Below are positions 1-5,293 of a DNA stretch of 5,293 nt, piece by piece. Positions within the stretch are counted from its first letter, which is position 1; the number at the start of each line of letters is the position of its first letter. Below the pieces are notes generated by a model. That model ran no database searches and was not told where the DNA came from. It saw nothing but the letters and a program-made list of their open reading frames with translations. The stretch is taken from contig DMKK01000148.1 of assembly GCA_003454335.1 (NCBI GenBank), forward strand, positions 1 through 5,293. Reading direction: 5' to 3'. The DNA is from Gammaproteobacteria bacterium (GTDB lineage: Bacteria; Pseudomonadota; Gammaproteobacteria; UBA9214). The translations under genes and the position numbers were made by a program.

Positions 1-281
1 TCGGTGATTTTTTCCTTGTGCTTCTTGAGCTGGCGGTCGAGTTTGTCAACCAGTGAGTCAATGGCGGCATACATGTTTTCCTCGACTGCTTCGGCAAATA
101 TATTGCCGCCACTGATGTGCATTGTGGCTTCAGCCTTGTGGCGGAGTTTTTCAACGCCAAGGACAACATGAATGTCTGTGACGTGATCAAAATGACGTTC
201 CAGTCGTTCCATCTTGCTGTTTACGTATTCACGTAAAGGCGTTGTGATGTCTACATGATGTCCTGACAGGTTGATTTGCAT
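1..281 (-). CDS. hpf: Ribosome hibernation promoting factor HPF (C-terminus cut by window edge)
   Basis: HPF binds the small ribosomal subunit in stationary phase and promotes formation of inactive 100S ribosome dimers. The frame opens with ATG at 281-279 and stays open to the window edge, giving 93 residues with no stop. It starts MQINLSGHHVDIT and contains VVLGVEK (39-45), HISGGNIFAEA (55-65) and MYAAIDSLVDKLDRQLKKHK (70-89). All of these line up almost residue for residue with my memory of E. coli HPF (95 aa), so only a few residues and the stop are probably missing if this is the short form. Whether a long-HPF C-terminal dimerisation domain follows cannot be seen. The start is supported by an AGGAG seven bases upstream. 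It lies 22 nt after the rpoN stop, so co-transcription with rpoN is likely; I saw no separate promoter or terminator in that gap. Confidence 0.95.
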   Translation of the reverse strand, partial: MQINLSGHHVDITTPLREYVNSKMERLERHFDHVTDIHVVLGVEKLRHKAEATMHISGGNIFAEAVEENMYAAIDSLVDKLDRQLKKHKEKIT

Positions 282-288
282 AGTGATA

Positions 289-293
289 CTCCT
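289..293 (-). promoter_or_regulatory. Ribosome binding site of hpf
   Basis: AGGAG on the minus strand, 7 nt before the ATG of hpf. It is one of only two clear Shine-Dalgarno sequences in the window. It lies in the 22-nt rpoN-hpf gap, so hpf probably initiates translation independently at a good rate and is not solely dependent on coupling to rpoN. Confidence 0.75.
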
Positions 294-303
294 GTGTTAT
301 TGC

Positions 304-1758
304 CTAGGCAAGGCGTTTACGTTCATTGGATGGTGAGATCGAAAGTGACTCCCGGTATTTTGCAATGGTGCGTCTGGCGACATTGATTCCCTGTTCGGCA
401 AGTACGGTGGCCATTTTGTTGTCGCTGAGAGGTTTCGCAGGATTTTCGGCAGCAACCAGTTTTTTGATGATGGCCCTGATGGCCGTGGCTGAGCATTCAC
501 CGCCTGTTTCGGTGCTGACATGGCTGGAAAAGAAGTATTTGAATTCGTATATTCCACCCGGTGTGTGCATGTATTTTCTGGTGGTGACACGCGAAACGGT
601 TGATTCATGCATCTCAATCGTCTCTGCAATACTGCGCAGGATCATGGGTTTCATGGCTTCCTCGCCATGTTCGAAAAACCCCTGTTGCCGTTCAACAATA
701 CAGGTGGCGACCTTTAGCAGGGTCTCGTGCCTGCTTTGCAGGCTTTTCAGGAACCAGCGGGCTTCCTGAAGGTTGTCGCGCAGGAAGTTGTTGTCCTTGC
801 TGTTGTTGCCACGCTTTATCATTTTTGCGTACATGTTATTGATGCGTAGCCTGGGCATTGCGTCAACGTTCAGTTCGACCGTCCATTTACCCTTTTTATT
901 TGTGACAAAGACATCGGGGACGATGTATTCGGGTTCTGTTGTGTCGAATTGCGAGCCGGGCCGGGGATTCATTGACTGGATCAGGTGGATGACGTGTTGC
1001 AGGTCATCGGTTGTTAGCTTCATTTTTCTCCCGAGCCGCGTGTAGTCGCGATGGCTCAGTATGTTGAAGTAATCCCTTACCAGTATCCTGGCTTCCTTCA
1101 GCCACGGTGTATCCGGTTCATAGTGCTGCAGTTGTAGCTGCAGGCTCTCCTGCAGGTTGCGTGCGCCGACGCCAATCGGGTCAAACTGCTGGATACGGTG
1201 CAGGACTGCCTGCACCTCGTCTTGTTCGATTTCCAGCCGACTGTCCAGATTGCTGTGAATATCCCCCGTGCTGACCGTCAGATAACCGTCAAGGTCAATT
1301 GAGTCGAGAATGAGGCGTGCTATGTGCGCGTCGGTTTCAGAAAAGTGTGTCAGTTCAAGCTGCCAGAGCAGGTGGTCTTGCAGGTTACCGCTGCTGCTGG
1401 TTACTCTTTCCAGCAGATTACGGCCGCTATCGGCTTCCGGGGCACTGTAAGTGGTTGCACCGGTGTCGAAGGTGTCTTCCCAGTTGCTGTCGGTCGGCAA
1501 GTCTTCCGGAATGTTGTCGTTTTCGCCGACTTCGGTCGTGGCAGCAGTCTCCCGCTCCTTGTTATTGATGCCGGGATCCTTTTCCGGTGCCTCGTTGCTG
1601 CTGCCGTCATCCTGTTCCAGCATCGGATTCGACTCCAGCGCATCCTGCACTTCGGCCTGGAGTTCGAGGGTTGAGAGCTGTAACAGGCGAATGGCCTGCT
1701 GCAGCTGGGGTGTCATGGTCAGATGCTGACCGATTTTAAGTTGAAGTGTTTGCTTCAT
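304..1758 (-). CDS. rpoN: RNA polymerase sigma-54 factor RpoN
   Basis: Alternative sigma factor that directs RNA polymerase to -24/-12 promoters and needs an AAA+ enhancer-binding activator to open DNA. The 484-residue product is close to the E. coli length (477). Region I is the Gln/Leu-rich N-terminus, MKQTLQLKIG followed by MTPQLQQAIRLLQLSTLELQ (15-34). Region II is acidic and variable (about 50-115). Region III includes a core-binding part with QFDPIGVGARNLQESL (191-206), a helix-turn-helix near 374-394 (MHESTVSRVTT) followed by KYMHTPGGIYEFKYFFSSHV, and the RpoN box ARRTIAKYRE at 461-470. The usual box reads ARRTVAKYRE, so V to I is a conservative change. I chose ATG 1758 because homology begins exactly there. 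The frame extends 25 codons further upstream to 1833, but that part resembles no RpoN and overlaps the promoter region. The Shine-Dalgarno is weak (AAGA about 9 nt upstream). hpf follows by 22 nt. Confidence 0.97.
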   Translation of the reverse strand: MKQTLQLKIGQHLTMTPQLQQAIRLLQLSTLELQAEVQDALESNPMLEQDDGSSNEAPEKDPGINNKERETAATTEVGENDNIPEDLPTDSNWEDTFDTGATTYSAPEADSGRNLLERVTSSSGNLQDHLLWQLELTHFSETDAHIARLILDSIDLDGYLTVSTGDIHSNLDSRLEIEQDEVQAVLHRIQQFDPIGVGARNLQESLQLQLQHYEPDTPWLKEARILVRDYFNILSHRDYTRLGRKMKLTTDDLQHVIHLIQSMNPRPGSQFDTTEPEYIVPDVFVTNKKGKWTVELNVDAMPRLRINNMYAKMIKRGNNSKDNNFLRDNLQEARWFLKSLQSRHETLLKVATCIVERQQGFFEHGEEAMKPMILRSIAETIEMHESTVSRVTTRKYMHTPGGIYEFKYFFSSHVSTETGGECSATAIRAIIKKLVAAENPAKPLSDNKMATVLAEQGINVARRTIAKYRESLSISPSNERKRLA

Positions 1759-1805
1759 GAATGTTTTTCTTGGGACTTCCCTGAACTTACCCCGTCCATA
1801 ATAAA

Positions 1806-1833
1806 AGTATAGGGCATTTTTCGTGCCATACAA
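1806..1833 (-). promoter_or_regulatory. Possible sigma-70 promoter of rpoN-hpf
   Basis: A -10-like TATACT lies at 1811-1806 (5 of 6 consensus bases). A poor -35, TTGTAT, lies at 1833-1828 with a 16-nt spacer (3 of 6). There is no extended -10 TG. The sigma-54-like element fills the spacer. Another 5-of-6 hexamer, TATTAT (1803-1798), has no -35 partner. The -10 is plausible because the region is AT-rich and rpoN is usually expressed constitutively, but the weak -35 makes this tentative. Confidence 0.35.
1814..1828 (-). promoter_or_regulatory. Probable sigma-54 (-24/-12) promoter element upstream of rpoN
   Basis: The minus strand reads TGGCACGAAAAATGC. Against the family consensus TGGCACG-N4-TTGC only the first T of the -12 block differs (A). 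The invariant GG (1827-1826) and GC (1815-1814) have the required 12-nt register. The predicted start of transcription is near 1802, leaving about a 44-nt leader before the rpoN ATG. The site sits in the only sizeable intergenic gap and points at rpoN, which encodes the factor that would bind it. Autoregulation is inference: with an activator it could drive rpoN-hpf; without one, bound holoenzyme could block the overlapping sigma-70-like promoter. I found no IHF site or activator site by eye. Confidence 0.6.
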
Positions 1834-1841
1834 TCATTATT

Positions 1842-1863
1842 CCTTTAAAAGTCTTTTTAAAGG
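1842..1863. repeat. Perfect 9-bp inverted repeat spanning the lptB stop codon
   Basis: CCTTTAAAA (1842-1850) and TTTTAAAGG (1855-1863) are exact reverse complements separated by four bases. The lptB stop codon (1859-1857) lies inside one arm. In the transcript this could fold as a 9-bp hairpin with a 4-nt loop, but with only two G-C pairs it is weak. It is not followed by a U-run in the direction of lptB transcription, so it does not look like an intrinsic terminator. It could be a 3'-end stabilising structure or a protein-binding palindrome ahead of the rpoN promoter. Confidence 0.5.
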
Positions 1864-2582
1864 TGGAATTCATTGCCCAGATACACGTCTCTTACTTGCT
1901 GATTGTCAAGTACAACATCGGGTGTTCCTGCGGCAATTACCCGTCCTTCATTCAGTACATAGGCGTGATGGCAAATACCCAGTGTCTCTCGCACATTGTG
2001 GTCTGTTATCAGGATGCCGATGTCGATATCGCACAGTTGTTTGATGATTTGCTGGATATCAACGACAGAAATCGGGTCAACGCCGGCAAATGGTTCGTCC
2101 AGCAGGATAAAGCGCGGATTTGCCGCCAGTGCGCGGGCAATTTCAACCCGCCGGCGTTCGCCACCCGACAGACTGACACCCGGCTGATCAACCAGGTGGC
2201 CAATGTGCAGTTCGTGCAACAGGGACTCCAGTAGTTCCTTGCGGCCTGCCTTGTTCAGGTCCTTGCGGATTTCAAGGACCGCCATAATGTTGTCTGCCAC
2301 CGAGAGCTTTCTGAATACGGACGCTTCCTGCGGCAGGTAGCCGAGACCGTGCAGGGCGCGCTTATGCATGGGTTGCCTTGTCAGGTCAATGCCGTCAATG
2401 TCGATATTGCCTTCACCGCAGGGTACCAGGCCGACAATCATGTAAAAGCAGGTCGTTTTGCCGGCCCCGTTGGGCCCCAGCAACCCGACAACCTGGCCAC
2501 TGCTGACAGTCAGCGAGACGTCATCGACCACACGCCGGGACTGGTAACTCTTGCCCAGCTTGTTTGCGTTAAGAATACTCAT
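1857..2582 (-). CDS. lptB: LPS export ABC transporter ATPase LptB
   Basis: Cytoplasmic ATPase of the LptB2FGC complex, which extracts LPS from the outer leaflet of the inner membrane and pushes it onto the LptC-LptA bridge. The product is 241 residues, the same length as E. coli LptB. Visible motifs in order are: Walker A GPNGAGKTT (36-44, K42), Q-loop with Q85 in YLPQEASVF, signature LSGGE (138-142), Walker B FILLDEP (158-164) with catalytic E163, D-loop AGVDP, and the switch H195 in ITDHN. The stretch ending in F90 matches the region that contacts the LptF/LptG coupling helices in E. coli. All catalytic positions are intact. The ATG overlaps the lptA stop (ATGA). The bases before it are C-rich with no Shine-Dalgarno, so translation probably depends on coupling to lptA. 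The partner permeases LptF and LptG are not in the window, as in E. coli, where they are encoded elsewhere. Confidence 0.97.
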   Translation of the reverse strand: MSILNANKLGKSYQSRRVVDDVSLTVSSGQVVGLLGPNGAGKTTCFYMIVGLVPCGEGNIDIDGIDLTRQPMHKRALHGLGYLPQEASVFRKLSVADNIMAVLEIRKDLNKAGRKELLESLLHELHIGHLVDQPGVSLSGGERRRVEIARALAANPRFILLDEPFAGVDPISVVDIQQIIKQLCDIDIGILITDHNVRETLGICHHAYVLNEGRVIAAGTPDVVLDNQQVRDVYLGNEFHL

Positions 2583-3124
2583 TGCGGCGGGGCGGGCGGT
2601 TTTTTGTCTTTTTTGCTGCCGGGCTGCAGCGTGATGTGCACGCGGTCGCCAGGACTGCTGCCGCCGGCATTGACGGTATTGTTTTTCAGGTCAAAGATGA
2701 TGCGGTCGCTGCGGAATTCCTCGGCGCCGGATTGCCAGACACGTGCATTTTCCAGCAGGATAATGCGCTCTTCTGTTGCATGGTATTCAATACGTCCGGC
2801 TTCCGCATGCTGATCGGTATCCTTGCCATCCGGGCGCTGTTGGTAGGTCGCCGGGCTGCCGGTGAGTATAATCTTTTCGATTTCGCTGTCGTTGAGATGT
2901 ACCGTCATTTTACTGCCCTGCAGTACGAGGGTGCCTTGTTGCACGTGCACACTGCCTTCATAGACGCTGTTGCCGGTTTTCTCATGCAGCGTTGCCTTGT
3001 CTGCCTCGATAGTCATTGGCTGGTCGCGATCACTGGTCAGTCCCCGGGCGGTGAATGGCATGATCGCCAGTAGCAGCGCAGCGCCCAGCAGGGGGACTGT
3101 TATCCTGTGGCTAGCCGGTACCAT
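2579..3124 (-). CDS. lptA: Periplasmic LPS-bridge protein LptA
   Basis: LptA forms the beta-jellyroll bridge that carries LPS across the periplasm from LptC to LptD. The 181-residue product compares with 185 in E. coli. A signal peptide covers about residues 1-28: positive start with H6 and R7, then a hydrophobic core PLLGAALLLAIMPF, with likely cleavage after the TARG region. The mature part opens DRDQPMTIEAD (32-42), then YEGSVHVQQGTLVLQG (55-70), typical of the OstA/LptA beta-strand fold. The C-terminus is a Lys/Pro-rich tail, KKDKKPPAPPQ. ATG 3124 is chosen because a GAGGG sits 8 nt upstream and it starts the signal peptide. The frame stays open to 3208, but those 28 residues lie wholly inside lptC and would mask the signal peptide. 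It overlaps the lptC 3' end by 14 nt and lptB by 4 nt. Confidence 0.94.
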   Translation of the reverse strand: MVPASHRITVPLLGAALLLAIMPFTARGLTSDRDQPMTIEADKATLHEKTGNSVYEGSVHVQQGTLVLQGSKMTVHLNDSEIEKIILTGSPATYQQRPDGKDTDQHAEAGRIEYHATEERIILLENARVWQSGAEEFRSDRIIFDLKNNTVNAGGSSPGDRVHITLQPGSKKDKKPPAPPQ

Positions 3125-3686
3125 CGCTGCTGCCCTCAATGGTTCCCCTGACCCGGGAAAGCAGTTCCAGGGTATGGGTTCTGAAATCGGCCTTGAGACC
3201 AACGGCATTGATTACGTAGCGATCACCGGTAATCGTGGCTGCATTTTCTGTTTCTGCCAGTTCATCCTCCGGTTTCACCAGCAGGTCGCTGGTACTGACG
3301 TGGATGTCACTGCCGGTTGTGGTTGCGGAGTGATGGATATCGACTTCCCCCAGTAGCCAGAGCCGGTCGCCTGACGTGCTGGTCTTGCCACGCTCGGCCT
3401 TTATGTGCCAGACCGCGCCATCCGTACGCACGATGTCGATATCAGGGCGGCTTAGCTTGAGCATGTCGTCATTTGGGAAATGAGCCATATGTTCGGCCCT
3501 GACTTGGTATTTCAGGTGGCCATTCTCATCCATGACGGCAAGGTCAATGTCCCTGACGAAAGAGTCGGGTCCGGTAGTGCTGACGCTGGCAGGCTGCTGG
3601 CTGGCGTCCTGTTTGTCCAGAAACCAGCCCGTGCCAATGACACTCAGTAGCAGCAGTACCAACAGGCCGAATTGCTTGAGGTTCAC
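3111..3686 (-). CDS. lptC: LPS transport protein LptC
   Basis: Single-pass inner-membrane protein that receives LPS from LptB2FG and hands it to LptA. The 191-residue product matches E. coli LptC in length (191) and plan. It has a short N-terminus, one transmembrane helix at about 6-23 (FGLLVLLLLSVIGTGWFL), then a periplasmic LptA-like beta-jellyroll domain. Recognisable family positions are ENGHLKYQVRAEHM (54-67), the strand run with RLWLLGEVDIH (108-118) and ITGDRYVINAVGLKAD (152-167). Sequence identity with E. coli is low, as is usual for LptC, so the call rests on topology, length and position between kdsC and lptA. The start codon is GTG at 3686-3684, overlapping the kdsC TGA as GTGA. 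There is no strong Shine-Dalgarno (only a GGG about 9 nt upstream), so re-initiation by ribosomes finishing kdsC is likely. Confidence 0.93.
   Translation of the reverse strand: MNLKQFGLLVLLLLSVIGTGWFLDKQDASQQPASVSTTGPDSFVRDIDLAVMDENGHLKYQVRAEHMAHFPNDDMLKLSRPDIDIVRTDGAVWHIKAERGKTSTSGDRLWLLGEVDIHHSATTTGSDIHVSTSDLLVKPEDELAETENAATITGDRYVINAVGLKADFRTHTLELLSRVRGTIEGSSDGTG
3133..3137 (-). promoter_or_regulatory. Ribosome binding site deciding the lptA start
   Basis: GAGGG on the minus strand, 8 nt before ATG 3124 and inside the 3' end of lptC. It favours this ATG over the in-frame ATG 84 nt upstream and fits the signal peptide beginning at 3124. Confidence 0.65.
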
Positions 3687-4204
3687 AGATAGCTGCCCAG
3701 TTCATCTTCCAGTACGCCCTGTGCTTCCATCAGTAGTTCGCAGACATCACGTGCTGCGCCACGCCCCCCGCGGCTGGGCGTTTGCCAGTGGCTGTGTGCC
3801 TGCACCAGCGGGTGGGCATCCTGTACTGCAATCGCCAGGCCGACCTTGCGCATAACCGGCAGGTCAACCACATCGTCACCGACATAGGCGGTTGCCTCTG
3901 CCGGTATGCCAAGTTTGCTGGCCAGTTCTTCGTAGGCCGGCAGTTTTTCCAGTTTGCCCTGGTAAACATGCGAGACACCGAGGTTTGCCATGCGGTGCTC
4001 GACGACCTTTGAAGTGCGTCCGGTGATGATGGCGACAATGACGCCGTGCTTCTGCAACATTTTGATGCCGTGCCCGTCACGCGAGTTGAATGCCTTGTAT
4101 TCCTGTCCGTCATCGCCGATGAACAGGCTGCCGTCTGTCAGTACGCCGTCGACATCCAGGATCAGCAGACGTATGCGGGAGGCTTTTTCGAGTATGTCTT
4201 TCAT
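3683..4204 (-). CDS. kdsC: 3-deoxy-D-manno-octulosonate 8-phosphate phosphatase KdsC
   Basis: HAD-superfamily phosphatase that hydrolyses Kdo 8-phosphate to Kdo and phosphate, the third step of Kdo synthesis, in the cytoplasm. The 173-residue product fits the small cap-less tetrameric KdsC family. Motif I is LDVDGVLTDG with nucleophile D17 and acid/base D19. It is followed by the family-typical YKAFNSRDGHGIKML (36-50), motif II ITGR with T61, motif III with K87 in YQGKLEKLPA, and motif IV VGDDVVDLPVM with D110, D111 and D114 for Mg2+. The C-terminal tail carries the SRGGRGAARDVCELLM segment (144-159), which in the family covers the active site. All catalytic residues are present. The ATG lies 18 nt after the kdsD stop; no Shine-Dalgarno is visible in that gap. 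The stop overlaps the lptC start. Confidence 0.97.
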   Translation of the reverse strand: MKDILEKASRIRLLILDVDGVLTDGSLFIGDDGQEYKAFNSRDGHGIKMLQKHGVIVAIITGRTSKVVEHRMANLGVSHVYQGKLEKLPAYEELASKLGIPAEATAYVGDDVVDLPVMRKVGLAIAVQDAHPLVQAHSHWQTPSRGGRGAARDVCELLMEAQGVLEDELGSYL

Positions 4205-4222
4205 ATGTTTAAGTATACCGGT

Positions 4223-5197
4223 TTAAACCACGCCGGCGCGCAGCAGGTCGTGCATATTGAGGGCGCCGACCAGTTCATTTTCCTGGTTGACAACGGGCAG
4301 GGCGTTGATCTTGGTGCTATCCATGATTTGCAACGCTTCTGCAGCAAGCATGCCGGGATGGACGACCTTGCAATCGGCCGTCATCACATCCTTTGCCAGG
4401 GCGGTGTGTAAATCAACCTTGTGATCGATGACGCGGCGCAGATCGCCATCTGTAAAGATGCCGGCAAGTTTACCCTGTTCGTCCATCACCGCTGTCATGC
4501 CGAGTCCCTTGCGGGTCATTTCCATCAAGGTGGCGGTGAGGGGCGTTGTCAGCTCGACGTGCGGAATGGTATCACCGGTGTGCATCAGGTCGTCAATCAA
4601 CAATAGCAGGCGGCGTCCAAGCGCCCCACCCGGGTGTGAGCGGGCGAAGTCCTCTTCAGTAAAGCCCCGTGATTCCAGCAGGGCCACAGCCAGGGCGTCG
4701 CCCATTGCCAGGGCGGCGGTGGTGCTGGCGGTCGGTGCGAGTCCCAGCGGGCAGGCTTCCTTGTCGACGCGGACATTGATATTCGCCGCGGCTGCTCCGG
4801 ACAGGGTGGAACCCGGATTGCCGGTCATGGCAATCAGCGGTACGTTCAGTCGTTTGATGATCGGCAGGATGGTGATGATTTCCGCCGTTTCACCGGAATT
4901 GGAGAGCGCGAGTAAGACATCGGCAGGGGTGATCATGCCAAGGTCACCGTGACTGGCCTCGCCGGGGTGGACGAAGAAGGCGGGTGTGCCTGTGCTGGCC
5001 AGGGTGGCGGCTATCTTGCCGGCAATATGCCCGGACTTGCCCATGCCGGTGACGACCACGCGTCCCTGGCAAGCCAGCATCAGGTGGCAGGCCTGGACAA
5101 AGGTGGGTTGGTTGATTTCCGTAGCCAGTCCGGTAATCGCCCGGGCCTCGGTATCGATAACAGCAAGTGCGAGTTCCTGCAGTTTTCTGTCATTCAT
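4223..5197 (-). CDS. kdsD: D-arabinose 5-phosphate isomerase KdsD
   Basis: Interconverts D-ribulose 5-phosphate and D-arabinose 5-phosphate, the first committed supply step for Kdo. The 324-residue product (E. coli 328) has an N-terminal SIS sugar-isomerase domain (about 35-175) and two C-terminal CBS domains (about 205-262 and 268-324). Visible SIS motifs are VTGMGKSGHIAGK (49-61), FFVHPGEASHGDLGM (74-88), ALSNSGETAEI (97-107), EACPLGLAPTASTT (147-160) and ARSHPGGALGRRLL (185-198). The residues reported as important in E. coli KdsD (K59, E111, E152, H193, from memory) fall at K54, E106, E147 and H188 with a constant offset of five. The CBS pair includes GIFTDGDLRR (246-255) and INALPVV (297-303). 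ATG 5197 begins the homologous region (MNDRKLQELALAVI); the Shine-Dalgarno ahead of it is weak. GutQ-type paralogues share this fold, but the kdsC-lpt context favours KdsD. Confidence 0.96.
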   Translation of the reverse strand: MNDRKLQELALAVIDTEARAITGLATEINQPTFVQACHLMLACQGRVVVTGMGKSGHIAGKIAATLASTGTPAFFVHPGEASHGDLGMITPADVLLALSNSGETAEIITILPIIKRLNVPLIAMTGNPGSTLSGAAAANINVRVDKEACPLGLAPTASTTAALAMGDALAVALLESRGFTEEDFARSHPGGALGRRLLLLIDDLMHTGDTIPHVELTTPLTATLMEMTRKGLGMTAVMDEQGKLAGIFTDGDLRRVIDHKVDLHTALAKDVMTADCKVVHPGMLAAEALQIMDSTKINALPVVNQENELVGALNMHDLLRAGVV

Positions 5198-5228
5198 GTG
5201 CTTGTTTCAACCAGGGTGTTGGGAGTTG

Positions 5229-5293
5229 CTATGCGACCGCAGTAAAGTATAACAGGGTCTGGTAGCCAACAAAGGCCGTGACCAGCAGCGCAC
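5229..5293 (-). CDS. yrbG: C-terminal end of a membrane protein, probably a YrbG-type Ca2+/Na+ antiporter (5' part outside window)
   Basis: From the window edge the minus strand has an open frame of 20 complete codons ending in TAG at 5231-5229. The residues are strongly hydrophobic (LLVTAFVGYQTLLYF), as expected of a last transmembrane helix, with a short ending after it. The stop is 31 nt before the kdsD start on the same strand. In E. coli and many relatives the gene in this position is yrbG, a Ca2+/Na+:cation antiporter whose C-terminus is a transmembrane helix ending close to the terminus. The identity rests mainly on position; 20 residues are too few to recognise the family, and the other two minus-strand frames also stay open to the edge. 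If correct, kdsD probably belongs to the same transcript. Confidence 0.5.
   Translation of the reverse strand, partial: ALLVTAFVGYQTLLYFTAVA

Noticed and set aside
326..769. 147-codon plus-strand open frame opposite the rpoN 3' end
   Set aside because: It lies antisense to the conserved HTH and RpoN-box coding region, has no family resemblance, and is explained by the codon bias of rpoN.
1759..1833. 25-codon N-terminal extension of rpoN
   Set aside because: The frame is open, but the extra residues do not resemble RpoN. Family similarity begins exactly at MKQTLQLK (ATG 1758), and the extension would cover the promoter elements.
1857..1863. Intrinsic terminator after lptB
   Set aside because: The inverted repeat here has only two G-C pairs, and the following bases on the minus strand are AATAATG, not a T-run.
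3125..3208. 28-codon N-terminal extension of lptA
   Set aside because: It lies entirely within lptC and would bury the signal peptide. The ATG at 3124 has a well-spaced GAGGG.
3630..3650. Second TGGCACG motif on the minus strand, inside lptC
   Set aside because: The 12-nt register from GG lands on TT, not GC, so the -12 element of a sigma-54 promoter is missing. It is coding sequence.
3111..3686. Sigma-E promoter for lptA within lptC, as described for E. coli
   Set aside because: I looked for a GAACTT-like -35 on the minus strand and found no convincing match by eye; a matrix scan would be needed to claim one.
4428..4952. 174-codon plus-strand open frame opposite kdsD
   Set aside because: It is antisense to an intact, fully conserved kdsD. 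Its translation is Ser/Arg/Pro-rich low-complexity sequence typical of a shadow frame, with no recognisable domain.

Overview
The window is a stretch of gammaproteobacterial chromosome in which every recognisable gene lies on the minus strand. Read in the direction of transcription, from high to low coordinates, the order is: 3' tail of a probable yrbG-type Ca2+/Na+ antiporter (cut by the window edge), kdsD, kdsC, lptC, lptA, lptB, rpoN, hpf (cut by the other edge). This matches the E. coli order yrbG-kdsD-kdsC-lptC-lptA-lptB-rpoN-hpf. The gene order and the close protein similarity to E. coli (HPF, the RpoN C-terminus, LptB) indicate a Gram-negative, LPS-making gammaproteobacterium. I cannot name the genus.

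Layout: 5229-5293 holds the end of the antiporter. 4223-5197 (kdsD) and 3683-4204 (kdsC) encode two enzymes of Kdo synthesis, the inner-core sugar of LPS. 3111-3686 (lptC), 2579-3124 (lptA) and 1857-2582 (lptB) encode the inner-membrane anchor, periplasmic bridge and cytoplasmic ATPase of the LPS transport machine. kdsC, lptC, lptA and lptB overlap end to end (4, 14 and 4 nt), which points to one polycistronic message with translational coupling. A 98-nt AT-rich gap (1759-1856) follows, then rpoN (304-1758, sigma-54) and, 22 nt later, hpf (1-281, ribosome hibernation factor). The coding density is high and no gene-free stretch reaches 300 bases.

How the genes work together: KdsD and KdsC supply Kdo for the LPS core. 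LptB powers extraction of finished LPS from the inner membrane, and LptC and LptA carry it across the periplasm. RpoN and HPF form a separate regulatory module (alternative sigma factor and ribosome hibernation) that is conserved next to the lpt genes.

The most interesting non-coding signal is in the lptB-rpoN gap. A near-consensus sigma-54 (-24/-12) promoter element lies directly ahead of rpoN and just upstream of a sigma-70-like -10 hexamer, suggesting that RpoN controls its own gene. I saw no mobile element, CRISPR array, tRNA, rRNA or wholly novel system; apart from that gap this is a conserved housekeeping locus.
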